A stretch of DNA of 64,000 nucleotides from Legionella qingyii (GCF_003184185.1 NZ_QHJG01000003.1:124001-188000); one strand, 5' to 3'; shown: positions 1-10,593, counted from the stretch's first letter. Notes: a model not told the origin generated them from the sequence alone. Made by a program: numbers and translations.

Positions 1-1797
1 TTGCACTATTTTTGCTGGCACGTGTCTTGGTGAGGCATTATGACGAATCGTTAAACGTATTTTATTCATTAATTCTTCTGTAAGTTCCAAGTTGTCACGT
101 AATTTAACAAATAAAACAACACGCACATCATCTTGCCAATCTTGGCCAATCACTATGCTATCAACCACTTCATCTATTTTTTCTACTTGGCGGTAAATTT
201 CAGCAGTACCAATACGTACTCCTCCTGGATTTAAAACAGCATCGGATCGTCCATAAATAATCAATCCATTATGGGCTGTAATTTCAGCAAAATCACCATG
301 GGCCCAAACTCCAGGAAAACGCTCATAATAAGCACGCTGATAAGCCGTTCTATCAGGATCATTCCAAAAACCTACAGGCATGGATGGAAAGGGGGCGGTA
401 CAGACTAATTCCCCTCGTTCTTCACGAACGGACTGCCCCTGCTCATTAAAAACTTCAACCGCCATACCTAGACCCAAACATTGTAATTCGCCTCTGTAGA
501 TTGGGAGGATTGGATTACCTAAGGCAAAACAGGAAATGATATCTGTGCCACCTGAAATAGAACAAAGCTGGACATCATTTTTAATTTGCTCATAAACGTA
601 ATCATAGTTTTTGGGTAGAAGCGGTGAACCTGTTGAGAGAATGCAGCGCAAATGACTTAAATCAAATTCATCTTTAGGTTTAACTCCTGATTTTTCTACT
701 GAAGAAATGAATTTGGCACTGGTACCAAAAACAGTCACTTGCTCTTCAGCAATAAGTTTAAATAAACGATTATTTTCGGGGTAGGTAGGCGAGCCTTCAT
801 ATAAGGTAAGCGTTGTCCCTAATGCCAGTGCAGAAACGGTCCAGTTCCACATCATCCATCCGCACGTAGTATAAAAGCATAAGTTGTCAGTAGGGCGCAA
901 ATCTGTATGCAATCCTAATTCTTTTATATGCTGCAATAAGGTTCCGCCTGCTCCGTGGATAATGCATTTAGGTTTTCCAGTAGTCCCTGATGAGAACATA
1001 ATGTAGACAGGATGCTCAAAGGGTAAAGCAACAAATTCACAATGACTTGCAGGACGAAGAAAGTCATTCCAATATTGTGCTTTGGGAAATGCAGAACTAT
1101 CTATGGGTTCTTTTATATTAGGGCAAATGACGATTTGCTTGAGCGAGGGAATGGCATCGTTAAGTTGTTTGATTTTTTCCATCCCACTATGTTTCTTGCC
1201 TTGATATTGATGTCCATCACAGATAAACAATATCTTGGGATCAATTTGGCCCAGTCGATCAATTGCAGCTTGTGCGCCAAAATCGGGTGAGCAAGAGGAC
1301 CAGATTGCTCCTAATGAGGTAGTAGCGAGCATGGCAATAATTGTTTGCGAAGTATTTGGCATTAAAGCAGCTACTCTATCACCAGCTGTAACTCCAACAG
1401 CTTTTAAACCTGCTGCGCATTGTGCAACAAGTGCATATAATTGCTCATAGCTAATTACTTGTTTGTCGTTATCTTCATTAATACTAATTAAGGCTGGATG
1501 TTTGTCTTTGCGCGATAACAGTTGTTCAGCAAAATTAAATTGCGCGCCCGCGAACCAATGTGAATTTATCATTTGATCATTCTTAGAGTGATTCAAGATT
1601 TGATAGGGTTCTGTATCAAACTGTACATGAAAAAAATCACAAAGTGTTGGCCAAAAAGAGTCTGGATGTTTGGTGGACCAGGTATGCATATCTTGATAAT
1701 TTTCAAAAATCTGGGCGTTTTTTTTGGCAGCGAACTCCATAAATTGCCACATCCTACTGTCTTTAGGGTGTTTGGGCTTCCATACGGTTTCATTCAT
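1..1797 (-). CDS. Acetoacetyl-CoA synthetase (3' end beyond the window)
   Basis: ATP-dependent ligase converting acetoacetate and CoA to acetoacetyl-CoA. Starting at ATG 1797 (MNETVWKPKHPKDSR), the frame stays open to base 1, giving 599 codons of a family usually about 650 residues long, so the C-terminus is cut by the window edge. Visible signatures are the acyl-activating motif MFSSGTTGKPKCI, GWMMWNW, the ribose-binding YGRSDAVLNPGGVRIG segment, and SPRHVPAKIVQ at the edge, which precedes the catalytic-lysine tail. The N-terminal SMRMWQF-like region is typical of acetoacetate rather than acetate ligases. It lies 116 bp downstream of liuE, whose product is acetoacetate, on the same strand, and with the operon's thiolase would convert that acetoacetate to two acetyl-CoA. 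A purine-rich GAGAGAATG precedes the start. Family assignment is strong; substrate is inferred from motifs and context. Confidence 0.93.
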   Translation of the reverse strand, partial: MNETVWKPKHPKDSRMWQFMEFAAKKNAQIFENYQDMHTWSTKHPDSFWPTLCDFFHVQFDTEPYQILNHSKNDQMINSHWFAGAQFNFAEQLLSRKDKHPALISINEDNDKQVISYEQLYALVAQCAAGLKAVGVTAGDRVAALMPNTSQTIIAMLATTSLGAIWSSCSPDFGAQAAIDRLGQIDPKILFICDGHQYQGKKHSGMEKIKQLNDAIPSLKQIVICPNIKEPIDSSAFPKAQYWNDFLRPASHCEFVALPFEHPVYIMFSSGTTGKPKCIIHGAGGTLLQHIKELGLHTDLRPTDNLCFYTTCGWMMWNWTVSALALGTTLTLYEGSPTYPENNRLFKLIAEEQVTVFGTSAKFISSVEKSGVKPKDEFDLSHLRCILSTGSPLLPKNYDYVYEQIKNDVQLCSISGGTDIISCFALGNPILPIYRGELQCLGLGMAVEVFNEQGQSVREERGELVCTAPFPSMPVGFWNDPDRTAYQRAYYERFPGVWAHGDFAEITAHNGLIIYGRSDAVLNPGGVRIGTAEIYRQVEKIDEVVDSIVIGQDWQDDVRVVLFVKLRDNLELTEELMNKIRLTIRHNASPRHVPAKIVQ

Positions 1798-1913
1798 GTT
1801 TCATTCTCTCTTATTTATTGAAACGATTGTACGTTAATTCTCATACTTCATATCAGCTATGGTCAATGTAATTTAGATAGTCTAAGAGAAGTGGTTGTAA
1901 TTTGGATAATGTG

Positions 1914-2822
1914 CTAAGTACAGGGATTTGCCAACATTGCATTTGCGACTTTTGATTGATTTTTACGTCCTAATATCTTGCAGATCATGTCGCCAGCCGC
2001 CACAATCTTAAATATATCTACCCCAGTATTTATCCCTAGACCGTGCATTAAGTATAAAACGTCTTCAGTGGCAACATTTCCGCTGGCTCCACGCGCATAA
2101 GGACAACCACCAAGTCCTGCAACTGAACTATCAAAGCGGTGGACCCCATGCTGTAAGGAAGTATAAATATTAGCTATGGCCTGGCCATAAGTGTCATGAA
2201 AATGCATCGCTAATTGATGCAGCGGCAACAGTTTTAGCACGTGTTCGAGCAAGAGATGGGTTTGATGTGGCGTTCCAACACCAATCGTATCGCCTAATGA
2301 GATTTCATCGACACCTAAGTCTAATAACCTTTTTGTTACCTCAACTACTTTTTCGGGAGCCACACTTCCTTCATAAGGACAACCAAGGACACAGGAAATA
2401 TAGCCTCGTACTCTGATATGGCTCTCTTTGGCTAAAGCGAGGACAGGTTTAAAACGAGAAATGCTTTCCTCAATTGAACAATTAATATTTCGGTGGTTAA
2501 ATTGTTCGCTTGCTGCGGTAAATACAGCAATTTCTGTAACACCTGCTTCTAATGCTTTGAGCATACCCTGTTCATTAGGAACCAGCGCAGAATAATGAAT
2601 GGATGGTGCTTTGTCTATAGCCCGAAATACTTCATTATGGTCTGCCAACTGTGGAATTGCTTTTGCAGATACAAAACTGGTTACTTCGATATATTGCAGG
2701 CCAGATTCACTTAACAAATTGATTAATTCAATTTTGTGTTTGCTCGACACAAAAGAAGACTCATTTTGCAAGCCATCGCGAGGGCCTACTTCTATAATGG
2801 TTACATTTTGTGGATAGTCCAT
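1914..2822 (-). CDS. liuE: Hydroxymethylglutaryl-CoA lyase
   Basis: Cleaves 3-hydroxy-3-methylglutaryl-CoA to acetoacetate and acetyl-CoA, the last step of leucine degradation. The TIM-barrel signature IIEVGPRDGLQNE lies at the N-terminus, the metal-binding HFHDTYGQA histidines are present, and GLGGCPYARGASGNVATED carries the catalytic loop cysteine. The frame extends upstream to 2891, but I choose ATG 2822 (MDYPQNVTI) because it gives a 302-residue protein of normal length beginning just before the conserved barrel strand; the extension is unconserved-looking and the site has a weak AAGAGA Shine-Dalgarno. It is the fifth liu gene in the cluster, 114 bp after liuD. It could also be called mvaB. 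Confidence 0.95.
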   Translation of the reverse strand: MDYPQNVTIIEVGPRDGLQNESSFVSSKHKIELINLLSESGLQYIEVTSFVSAKAIPQLADHNEVFRAIDKAPSIHYSALVPNEQGMLKALEAGVTEIAVFTAASEQFNHRNINCSIEESISRFKPVLALAKESHIRVRGYISCVLGCPYEGSVAPEKVVEVTKRLLDLGVDEISLGDTIGVGTPHQTHLLLEHVLKLLPLHQLAMHFHDTYGQAIANIYTSLQHGVHRFDSSVAGLGGCPYARGASGNVATEDVLYLMHGLGINTGVDIFKIVAAGDMICKILGRKNQSKVANAMLANPCT

Positions 2823-2936
2823 AATTATCTCTTTTAATATTCCCAAGGCAGTAGTACGTGCTGGCGGAGAGCTGTAATTACATGCGAACATTGGTGATTT
2901 TGGCTTCAGCCCGTTTGATACTAGTAACCACCTAAC

Positions 2937-4901
2937 TTAAGAATCTGCTTCACTTAATGACAGTAATTCCTCTCCTTCATTTACCTGCGCTCCTACAGCA
3001 TAGAATATATCCAATAAAATGCCATCAGTCGGGGCATGAATGGTATGTTCCATTTTCATTGCTTCTAATACAATTAAACGCTCACCTGCTTTCACTTTTT
3101 CACCAATATTTTTTAAAACTGCGACCACAGTAGCTGGCATTGGTGCTGTAAGTTGCCCTTTATGAACAGTGGTTTGTGTGTCAAGTGTCTCCCAATTAAA
3201 CCGTTCAATAGTAATTTGCCCTTGGCTCGTATACAAGGTTAGAGATTGCTTTTTATTTTCAATTGTAGCGTGATAATTTTGTATCTTGGTTTCAATACGA
3301 AGTTTATTGCCAACTAAATGAGCATGGATCAAATGTTCTTGTGTTTTAAATTGCACCTTAAAATGATTTTTATTGATTGGAGTGATAAATGCTTTAATCA
3401 CCTCATCCTTATCTTTATAGCGCCATATCCAATGACTTGATATTTGAGATTGCCAGGAAAATGTTTCTAGTAATAATGGATCTTGAAAAGAATTCACATT
3501 GTGCAAATAATCAAAACTTACAGCCATGAGTAGGGCGATTTCACTATCTGGACTTGGGAGTTTAATTTCTTCTTTGCTTAAAAAATCAGTACTGAGTTCC
3601 GCGCGTCTGAATTTTGAGTGTTGGCAAATAGCTTGTAAAAACGGAATATTCGTTTTTACTCCACCAATAAAATACTGGGATAAGGCATGTTCCAATCTGG
3701 ATAGTGCCTGATCACGATTTGCTCCCCACACAATAAGCTTGGCAATCATTGGGTCATAGTACATGGTAATTTGTGATGAACGTTCTACCCCCGTATCAAT
3801 GCGTATGCCATCCCCTGAGGATTCTTGCAGAAAGTGGATTTGTCCTATTGATGGAATAAAATCGTGATGAGGATCCTCGGCATATATGCGACATTCTATT
3901 GCATGACCCTGTGCTTGAATTTTATCTTGTGGCAAAGGTAACGCTTCATTAGCCGCAATTTTCAATTGCCAGGCAACTAAGTCAAGCCCGGTAATCATTT
4001 CAGTTACTGGGTGTTCCACCTGTAATCGAGTATTCATTTCCATAAAATAGAATTGTTCTGAGCCATCTACTAAAAATTCAACAGTTCCTGCGCCGCTGTA
4101 TTTGATAGACCGTGCTACTTCGCAAGCCGCTTCGGCGAGTTTTTGTCTCAATGAAGCAGATAAATTAGGCGCCGGAGCTTCTTCAATAATTTTTTGGTGC
4201 CGACGTTGAATGGAACAATCACGCTCAAATAAATGAACTACATTGCCATGATTGTCGGCCATGATTTGTAATTCAACATGTCGAGGATGGAGTACCAATT
4301 TTTCTATAATCATGGTGTCATCAGCAAAACTCGCCATGGATTCACGTTTTGCTCCAGCTAAGGCAGCACTAAATTCTGATTCATGGTGAACTGCGCGCAT
4401 TCCTTTACCGCCACCACCATTGGCTGCTTTAATTAAGACAGGAAACCCTATTTTTTTTGCTTCAGCCAGTAATTTGTCTTCTGCCTGTTCACTGCCATGA
4501 TAGCCCGGGGTTAAAGGGACTTTAGTTCGTTCCAGCAATTGTTTGGCTAATTGTTTTGATGCCATTGCCTCCATTGCTTTTACAGAAGGGCCTATAAAAA
4601 TAATACCCGCTTCGTTACATGCTTTAGCAAACTCGGGGTTTTCAGATAAGAATCCATATCCAGGATGAATGGCTTGTGCCCCACATTCCTTGGCGACATG
4701 AATAATATTAGCAATATTTAGATAGCTGTCTTTAGCAGGTGCATCACCCACAAAATATGCACTGTCAGCACTGCGTACATGAAGACTGTCTTTATCAACC
4801 GAGGAGTAAATAGCCACTGTGTGTATGCCCATAGAACGAGCAGTTTTGATAATTCTGCACGCAATTTCACCGCGGTTGGCAATAAGAATTTTATTAAACA
4901 T
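2937..4901 (-). CDS. liuD: Methylcrotonyl-CoA carboxylase, biotin-containing alpha subunit
   Basis: Biotin carboxylase plus biotin carrier subunit of the enzyme that carboxylates 3-methylcrotonyl-CoA to 3-methylglutaconyl-CoA. The 654-residue protein starts [17 protein letters not shown], contains the ATP-grasp glycine loop GGGGKGMR, the biotin-carboxylase block [14 protein letters not shown], and ends with a biotinyl domain whose acceptor lysine is in EAMKMEH, about residue 616. The start has a TGAGGC ribosome site. The paired carboxyltransferase is liuB, with liuC in between, the usual liu arrangement. Acetyl-, propionyl- and geranyl-CoA carboxylases share this architecture; the neighbouring isovaleryl-CoA dehydrogenase, hydratase and HMG-CoA lyase point to methylcrotonyl-CoA. 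Confidence 0.94.
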   Translation of the reverse strand: MFNKILIANRGEIACRIIKTARSMGIHTVAIYSSVDKDSLHVRSADSAYFVGDAPAKDSYLNIANIIHVAKECGAQAIHPGYGFLSENPEFAKACNEAGIIFIGPSVKAMEAMASKQLAKQLLERTKVPLTPGYHGSEQAEDKLLAEAKKIGFPVLIKAANGGGGKGMRAVHHESEFSAALAGAKRESMASFADDTMIIEKLVLHPRHVELQIMADNHGNVVHLFERDCSIQRRHQKIIEEAPAPNLSASLRQKLAEAACEVARSIKYSGAGTVEFLVDGSEQFYFMEMNTRLQVEHPVTEMITGLDLVAWQLKIAANEALPLPQDKIQAQGHAIECRIYAEDPHHDFIPSIGQIHFLQESSGDGIRIDTGVERSSQITMYYDPMIAKLIVWGANRDQALSRLEHALSQYFIGGVKTNIPFLQAICQHSKFRRAELSTDFLSKEEIKLPSPDSEIALLMAVSFDYLHNVNSFQDPLLLETFSWQSQISSHWIWRYKDKDEVIKAFITPINKNHFKVQFKTQEHLIHAHLVGNKLRIETKIQNYHATIENKKQSLTLYTSQGQITIERFNWETLDTQTTVHKGQLTAPMPATVVAVLKNIGEKVKAGERLIVLEAMKMEHTIHAPTDGILLDIFYAVGAQVNEGEELLSLSEADS

Positions 4902-5007
4902 TAGTGCCTCATTAATTTAACTTTTATAAGCTCGCATTCATTATCTAACGTAGTCTGAATTCTTTGCATCCAGGCTATACCAATAAACGACCAGAGACCC
5001 AAGATAT

Positions 5008-5784
5008 CTAGCTCCAATTTGGTTTTTCTTTCTTTAAAAATGCATTAAGTCCTTGTTGTCCTTCAGTAGATACTCTTTTTTGAGCAATCAAAGAGGCAGT
5101 GTAATAGACGAGTTCCTCATTTATTGTTTTATTTGCTACATAGCTTGCCAGTTGTTTTGATGCTTTGACCGCTTCGGGCGCATTGTTGCTGATTTGTTTT
5201 GCATAATTGAGCGTGAATTCCAACAAATGTTCCTCAGCAACACAATGTTGTACTAAATGTAACGACAACGCTTTGGCTGCATCAAAAATTTCAGCACTCA
5301 TGAATAAGGATTTAGCGCTACGCTCTCCAATGGCTTGAACTACATAGGGACTAATTACTGCAGGTATCAAACCCAATTTAACTTCTGAAAAACAAAAGCG
5401 CGCTGATTGAGATGCGATAGTAATATCACATGCTGCAGCAAGTCCTGCGCCACCACCAAAAGCAGAACCATGGACCATGGCTAAAGTGGGTTTGGGGCTT
5501 TTATTTAAAGTGTACATTAGATTACCAAGCACCATGGCATCTTTTAGATTTTCTTCTTCAGTATATCGTGCCATGTTTTGCATCCAGCCTAAATCAGCGC
5601 CTGCAGAAAAATGTTTTCCATTGGCTTTAAGGATAATGACTCGGACATTAGAATCGGCAATAGCCGCATTAAGCTGACGTTGCATTTCTCCTAAAAGCTG
5701 ATTATCAAAAGCATTATGCTTGCTCACACGATTTAGAGTGAGTAGACACAAGTGTTCATGAATTTCGTACAACAAGTCGCTCAC
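5008..5784 (-). CDS. liuC: Methylglutaconyl-CoA hydratase (enoyl-CoA hydratase family)
   Basis: Crotonase-fold enzyme predicted to hydrate 3-methylglutaconyl-CoA to HMG-CoA. The frame is open to 5910 inside liuB, but the correct start is almost certainly GTG 5784 (VSDLLYEIHEH): it is preceded by TAAGGAG seven bases upstream, lies 11 bp after the liuB stop, and gives a normal 258-residue crotonase. Visible motifs are the substrate loop KHFSAGADLGWM and the second oxyanion-hole segment GSAFGGGAGLAAACD. A start at 5910 would add 42 residues that merely read liuB sequence in another frame. General crotonase chemistry is certain; the specific substrate is inferred from the operon. Confidence 0.93.
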   Translation of the reverse strand: MSDLLYEIHEHLCLLTLNRVSKHNAFDNQLLGEMQRQLNAAIADSNVRVIILKANGKHFSAGADLGWMQNMARYTEEENLKDAMVLGNLMYTLNKSPKPTLAMVHGSAFGGGAGLAAACDITIASQSARFCFSEVKLGLIPAVISPYVVQAIGERSAKSLFMSAEIFDAAKALSLHLVQHCVAEEHLLEFTLNYAKQISNNAPEAVKASKQLASYVANKTINEELVYYTASLIAQKRVSTEGQQGLNAFLKKEKPNWS

Positions 5785-5795
5785 CTGTATGCTCC

Positions 5796-7403
5796 TTACA
5801 TGCGAAATACGCCAAAGCGTGTTGGCTCGATTGGGATATTTAATGTTGCTGATAAACCCAGACCTAATACTTTGCGTGTATCCTGGGGGGCAATGACCCC
5901 GTCGTCCCATAATCGGGCACTGGCATAATAAGGATTTCCCTGCATCTCATATTGAGAACGTAATTGCTCCTTAAAACGTTCTTCTTCAGCTAAGGGCCAA
6001 TCGCTTCCTTGTTTTGCCAATTTGTCTCGATTCACTTGTGCTAATACATTAGCGGCTTGTTCTCCACCCATAACTGAAATACGAGAGTTAGGCCAAGACC
6101 AAAGAAAATTAGGGTTATAGGCGCGTCCACACATGGCATAATTACCCGCGCCAAAACTACCGCCAACAATTACAGTAAATTTTGGAACATTGGCATTGGC
6201 AACAGCGGTTACCATTTTGGCGCCATGTTTTGCAATACCTGAGGCTTCATATTTAGAACCAACCATAAAACCGGTGATATTTTGCAGAAAAAGTAAAGGA
6301 ATTTTACGTTGGCAACAAAGTTCTATAAAGTGAGTTCCTTTCAATGCGCTTTCACTAAATAAAATGCCATTATTTGCAATAATGCCTATAGGATAACCAT
6401 ATAAATGGGCGAAGCCACAAACCAGCGTTGTACCAAAAAGCGCTTTAAATTCATCAAACTCGGAACCATCAACAATACGTGCAATAATTTCGCGAATATC
6501 AAAAGGTTTTCGAGGATCAGTAGGTATTATACCGTTAAGTTCCTTACTGTCATAAAGTGGTTCAACCGTATCTATGCGCATTAATTGATGTGGTTTTTTG
6601 CGGTTCAAATGACTAATAGAAACTCGTGCCAGATGAAGCGCATGGCCATCATTTTCTGCATAGTGATCTGCTACGCCCGAATGCCGACAATGGACTTCTG
6701 CACCACCTAATTCTTCGGCACTGATGACTTCACCTGTTGCTGCTTTGACAAGAGGTGGGCCGCCAAGAAAAATCGTGGCCTGATTTTTCACCATGATTGA
6801 TTCATCAGCCATAGCTGGTACATATGCACCACCAGCTGTACAAGATCCCATAACTACTGCGATTTGTGGAATATTTTGCGCAGACATTTGAGCCTGATTG
6901 TAAAATATTCGCCCGAAATGATCGCGATCAGGAAATACTTCATCTTGATGGGGCAAATAAGCTCCTCCTGAATCGACCAGATAAATGCAGGGCAAATGAT
7001 TTGCTAGAGCGATTTCTTGGGCTCTTAAGTGTTTTTTTACTGTTAATGGATAATAAGTGCCGCCTTTTACAGTGGCATCATTGACTACAATCACACATTC
7101 AATACCTGAAACCCAGCCAATTCCTGTGATAATCCCTGCAGCGGGGACTGCATCATCATAAACTTGATACGCTGCAAGCTGGGAAAGTTCAAGAAAAGGG
7201 CTTCCTGGGTCGAGTAGTTGTTGTAATCGTTCTCTTGGTAATAATTTACCATGTTTTAAATGACGAGCTCGAGCTTTTTCGTCGCCGCCTAGAGCAATAT
7301 GTTGAATTCGACTTTTTAACTCATCTACCAAGGCTTGCATGGCTGCCTGGTTTGTCTTGAATTCTTGACTGCTTGTATTAATTTGACTGATTAATTTTGC
7401 CAT
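5796..7403 (-). CDS. liuB: Methylcrotonyl-CoA carboxylase, carboxyltransferase beta subunit
   Basis: Transfers the carboxyl group from biotin on LiuD to 3-methylcrotonyl-CoA. The protein has the two crotonase-like halves of acyl-CoA carboxyltransferases: an N-terminal half with [22 protein letters not shown] and [16 protein letters not shown], and a C-terminal half with [13 protein letters not shown] and [16 protein letters not shown]. The open frame reaches 7451, but ATG 7403 ([12 protein letters not shown]) has TGAGGA eight bases upstream and lies 8 bp after the preceding small membrane gene, so the 535-residue form is preferred. The VDSGGAYLP and DHFG blocks are characteristic of methylcrotonyl rather than propionyl carboxylases. 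Confidence 0.95.
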   Translation of the reverse strand: MAKLISQINTSSQEFKTNQAAMQALVDELKSRIQHIALGGDEKARARHLKHGKLLPRERLQQLLDPGSPFLELSQLAAYQVYDDAVPAAGIITGIGWVSGIECVIVVNDATVKGGTYYPLTVKKHLRAQEIALANHLPCIYLVDSGGAYLPHQDEVFPDRDHFGRIFYNQAQMSAQNIPQIAVVMGSCTAGGAYVPAMADESIMVKNQATIFLGGPPLVKAATGEVISAEELGGAEVHCRHSGVADHYAENDGHALHLARVSISHLNRKKPHQLMRIDTVEPLYDSKELNGIIPTDPRKPFDIREIIARIVDGSEFDEFKALFGTTLVCGFAHLYGYPIGIIANNGILFSESALKGTHFIELCCQRKIPLLFLQNITGFMVGSKYEASGIAKHGAKMVTAVANANVPKFTVIVGGSFGAGNYAMCGRAYNPNFLWSWPNSRISVMGGEQAANVLAQVNRDKLAKQGSDWPLAEEERFKEQLRSQYEMQGNPYYASARLWDDGVIAPQDTRKVLGLGLSATLNIPIEPTRFGVFRM

Positions 7404-7411
7404 GCCTATCC

Positions 7412-7726
7412 TCATCGCACCAAAATATCGCTTAAAACGATGATTGTCCAAATAATCCAGGTTACGGCAATAAAGTGTGGCATATCCCCACCTTTTATAA
7501 GCCTATAAGCAAGTGCAGGAATGGCGGTAATTATTAGAGGCAACAGGACAAGAACGAGAATTTTTCGGATAACAAGCCCCCAGCCCGTTTGGCTGAATAT
7601 AGGAGTTAATTTCAAATTAACATAGGTAAAAAATACATCAACATAGACAATAATAAGATGAGCATATTTCGCAAATAGAACTACTAAAATACTCATTAGC
7701 AGGTAGATAAGACTGTGTCGTAGCAT
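7412..7726 (-). CDS. Small three-helix membrane protein inside the leucine operon
   Basis: I do not recognise this family. The 104-residue product, from ATG 7726 ([10 protein letters not shown]), has three hydrophobic stretches: an N-terminal helix [17 protein letters not shown], a second [17 protein letters not shown], and a C-terminal [15 protein letters not shown], separated by short loops with arginine and lysine. An ATG six bases earlier (7732) overlaps the AAGGA ribosome site, so 7726 is the better start. It sits between thiolase and liuB, 8 bp before liuB, and is therefore probably cotranscribed with soluble catabolic enzymes. A role in substrate entry or membrane anchoring is possible but nothing in the sequence shows it. 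Confidence 0.8.
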   Translation of the reverse strand: MLRHSLIYLLMSILVVLFAKYAHLIIVYVDVFFTYVNLKLTPIFSQTGWGLVIRKILVLVLLPLIITAIPALAYRLIKGGDMPHFIAVTWIIWTIIVLSDILVR

Positions 7727-7748
7727 GAACATCCTTTTTTATTAAAGA

Positions 7749-7777
7749 TCCCCTCTCCCATAGAATGGGGTAGGGGA
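7749..7777 (-). terminator. Imperfect hairpin between thiolase and the small membrane gene
   Basis: Arms TCCCCTCTCCCA and TGGGGTAGGGGA pair with two mismatches around a short TAGAA loop, followed on the minus strand by TCTTTAAT. The T tract is poor, so it may attenuate rather than stop transcription, or be a degenerate copy of the CCCTCTCCC-type intergenic repeats common in proteobacteria. Confidence 0.35.
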
Positions 7778-7786
7778 CGTTTTGTT

Positions 7787-8977
7787 TTAAATTAATTCAA
7801 TTGCCATTGCAGTTGCTTCACCACCACCAATACATAATGAAGCGACCCCACGTTTTTTACCCTGATGCTTTAATGCATGTATTAGAGTAACCAAAATACG
7901 CGCACCAGATGCACCGATAGGATGACCCAAGGCACAAGCTCCACCATGAATATTAACTTGTTCTGGGTTTAACTCAAGTTGTGTCATAGCAGCCATTGTT
8001 ACTACCGCAAATGCTTCGTTTATTTCATAAAGATCCACATCATTTTGTTTCCATGATGCTTTATTCATCACTTTGCGAATCGCATCCACAGGAGCTGTGG
8101 TAAACCACTCAGGCGCTTGCGAATGGCTGGCATGTGCAACGATGCGAGCAATTGGTGTGATGCCGCGTTTTTCTGCTTGTCCAGCACTCATTAAAATCAG
8201 ACTTGCTGCACCATCAGAAATAGAGCTTGAATTAGCTGCAGTAACGGTTCCGTCTGCTTTAAAAGCAGGTTTTAATTGGGGTATCTTGGACATTTTTGCT
8301 GCATCAGGACCTTCATCTACATTTACTGTAATATCACCTTTACGTGTATTAATAGTTACTGGAACAATCTCATCCTTAAAGGCACCACTTTCTATTGCTT
8401 GTAATGCTCTACTCATGGAGCGAGTAGCAAACTCATCTTGTTGCTCTCTGCTAAAATGAAAGTGACTGGCTGTAGCTTCTGCAAAGACGCCCATTAATTT
8501 CCCTCTGTCATAGGCATCTTCTAATCCATCGAGGAACATATGATCTTTTAACTCTCCGTGTCCTAACCGGTATCCTGAGCGTGCTTTACTCAAAAGATAA
8601 GGTGCATTACTCATGCTTTCCATACCGCTTGCAAGAACAATATTGGCAGTCCCTGCTCGAATTAAGTCATGAGCGAGCATTACGGCTTTCATTCCTGAGC
8701 CACACATTTTGTTGATTGTGGTTGCTCCTGAAGAATTAGGTAATCCAGCTTTAATTGCTGCTTGTCGTGCGGGAGCCTGACCAATCCCGGCTGATAAAAC
8801 ACAACCACTGATTACTTCATCTATTTCTGCTGGGCTAATTCCGGCTTGAGACAGGGCAGCCATATGTGCAATTGCGCCTAACTCTGGAGCTGAAAGAGCG
8901 GATAAATTGCCTAACATGGCTCCCATGGGTGTTCTTTTTGCCGCAACGATTACTATGTCATTCTGTTCCATTTTCAT
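7787..8977 (-). CDS. atoB: Acetyl-CoA acetyltransferase (thiolase II)
   Basis: Degradative/biosynthetic thiolase interconverting acetoacetyl-CoA and two acetyl-CoA. The 396-residue protein has the acyl-accepting cysteine in NKMCGSGMKAV (about residue 91), the histidine motif GGACALGHPIGASGAR, and the C-terminal catalytic cysteine in SLCIGGGEATA. Start MKMEQNDIVIVAAKRTP; the internal Met at position 3 is an alternative. The stop of liuA is 6 bp upstream, so the two are translationally close. In this cluster it would complete acetoacetate use with the acetoacetyl-CoA synthetase. Confidence 0.95.
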   Translation of the reverse strand: MKMEQNDIVIVAAKRTPMGAMLGNLSALSAPELGAIAHMAALSQAGISPAEIDEVISGCVLSAGIGQAPARQAAIKAGLPNSSGATTINKMCGSGMKAVMLAHDLIRAGTANIVLASGMESMSNAPYLLSKARSGYRLGHGELKDHMFLDGLEDAYDRGKLMGVFAEATASHFHFSREQQDEFATRSMSRALQAIESGAFKDEIVPVTINTRKGDITVNVDEGPDAAKMSKIPQLKPAFKADGTVTAANSSSISDGAASLILMSAGQAEKRGITPIARIVAHASHSQAPEWFTTAPVDAIRKVMNKASWKQNDVDLYEINEAFAVVTMAAMTQLELNPEQVNIHGGACALGHPIGASGARILVTLIHALKHQGKKRGVASLCIGGGEATAMAIELI

Positions 8978-8983
8978 TCTTCC

Positions 8984-10144
8984 TTATGCTGTTTCTTTAA
9001 AAAGTTCTCGTCCAATAAGCATTCTTCTGATTTCAGAAGTACCAGCCCCTATTTCATACAATTTTGCATCACGCAGTAAACGTCCTGTAGGATACTCATT
9101 AATATATCCATTACCACCAAGAATTTGAATTGCTTGCAATGCCATTTGTGTTGCTCTTTCAGCCGTATATAAGATCACGCTTGCAGCATCTTTGCGACTG
9201 ACTTTACCTTCATCACAAGCTCGGGCGATGGCATATAAATAGGCCCTTGAGGCACCCAGGTCAGTGTACATATCTGCTAATTTACCTTGGATGAATTGAA
9301 ATTCACCTATGGGTTGTTCAAATTGTTTACGTTCATGTACATAAGGTAAAACAACATCCATACAGGCCTGCATAATTCCTACTGGACCTGCGGCCAAAAT
9401 AGTACGCTCATAATCAAGCCCACTCATTAATACTTTAACACCTTGATTCACTTCACCCAAAACTTGTTCAGCAGGGACTTCACATTGTTCAAATACCAAT
9501 TCACAGGTATTTGAGCCGCGCATTCCTAGCTTGTCGAGTTTTTGAGCGGTTTTAAAGCCGGGCATACCTTTTTCAATCAGAAAAGCAGTGATTCCTTTAC
9601 TCGCAGCCTGTTTGTCTGTTTTGGCATAAACGACCAGAACATCGGCATCAGGCCCGTTGGTGATCCACATTTTGGTGCCGTTGAGAATATACTTATCGCC
9701 TGCTGGACGAGCATGTAATTGCATACTGACTACATCAGATCCTGAGTTGGATTCACTCATAGCGAGAGCGCCAACATATTCTCCACTAATGAGTTTAGGC
9801 AGATATTTTTGTTTTTGCGAATGATTACCATTTAAATTGATTTGATTGACGCATAAATTGGAGTGAGCACCGTAACTCAGGCCTATAGAGGCAGACGCCC
9901 GCGAAATTTCTTCCATTGCGATGACGTGGGCAAGATAGCCCATATTGGCACCACCATATTCTTCACTGGCAGTAATTCCCAATAATCCCATTTCACCTAG
10001 TTTTCGCCATAAATGATTGGGAAAAGCATTACTTTCGTCAATTTGAGCAGCAAGTGGAGCAATTTCAGCACGAGCAAATTGGTAGACACTGTCGCGCAAC
10101 ATGTCGTAAGTTTCACCGAGTTGATAGTTCGGTCCTGTGTACAT
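8984..10144 (-). CDS. liuA: Isovaleryl-CoA dehydrogenase
   Basis: FAD enzyme oxidising isovaleryl-CoA to 3-methylcrotonyl-CoA. The acyl-CoA dehydrogenase signatures [21 protein letters not shown] and [13 protein letters not shown] are present. Two features favour isovaleryl-CoA over straight-chain substrates: the catalytic glutamate appears in the helix motif [11 protein letters not shown], as in human IVD, and the site used by other family members reads [12 protein letters not shown], lacking the usual glutamate. The open frame reaches 10183, but ATG 10144 ([11 protein letters not shown]) has AGGAAG six bases upstream and yields a 386-residue enzyme. It is the first gene of the minus-strand operon; no MerR-type liuR regulator is adjacent, the divergent neighbour being a methyltransferase-like gene. 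Confidence 0.95.
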   Translation of the reverse strand: MYTGPNYQLGETYDMLRDSVYQFARAEIAPLAAQIDESNAFPNHLWRKLGEMGLLGITASEEYGGANMGYLAHVIAMEEISRASASIGLSYGAHSNLCVNQINLNGNHSQKQKYLPKLISGEYVGALAMSESNSGSDVVSMQLHARPAGDKYILNGTKMWITNGPDADVLVVYAKTDKQAASKGITAFLIEKGMPGFKTAQKLDKLGMRGSNTCELVFEQCEVPAEQVLGEVNQGVKVLMSGLDYERTILAAGPVGIMQACMDVVLPYVHERKQFEQPIGEFQFIQGKLADMYTDLGASRAYLYAIARACDEGKVSRKDAASVILYTAERATQMALQAIQILGGNGYINEYPTGRLLRDAKLYEIGAGTSEIRRMLIGRELFKETA

Positions 10145-10593
10145 AGCTGACTTCCTGTTGTTGTAACTACTAATCTGTTGCAAGTTTTAAATGACTGCTA
10201 AAACTTGGTTTATGTTAATGCAGAGTGTGTAGTCTGTTGATTTTTATAAATGTGTTAGACTATACCCAATCAAGTTGAAGATGCAAATAGAATTTCTCAG
10301 ATCTTTTTTCCTATTGAAAAAGTTAAAGAAATGATTTGATGAACCAATTCAAATAACCCTTGGTGAAATGAGCTTTTAGGGGATTGCACTGCATGATCTA
10401 AGTTAAAGTGGGAAGCTATTAGATATTATTTATTTTGTTATTGAGTTTGCAGAATAGGAGTGTTTTTTAAATGCTCCTTTACCTGATTTAAAAAATCGCC
10501 TAATCTTAGGCCAATGGAAAAACTACTGAGCTTTCAAAGGTAGTTACAGCCAAAGTTTCAGCGTTTAGTTTTATCTATTTAGGAGAGTCATTC
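10145..10593. other. Divergent intergenic region, liuA / methyltransferase-like gene
   Basis: About 450 bp with no convincing gene. It must hold the promoter of the liu operon and that of the plus-strand gene at 10594, but I find no clear sigma-70 pair. Near 10456 the segment AGGAGTGTTTTTTAAATGCTCCT forms a 9-bp stem if two G-T pairs are allowed. No known regulator site is recognised. Confidence 0.5.

Noticed and set aside
1042..1450. Two plus-strand ORFs opposite the acetoacetyl-CoA synthetase
   Set aside because: They are shadows of the minus-strand ligase, whose motifs run through the whole stretch in one frame.
5785..5910. N-terminal 42-residue extension of liuC
   Set aside because: It overlaps liuB and has no ribosome site; GTG 5784 has TAAGGAG and gives a normal crotonase length.
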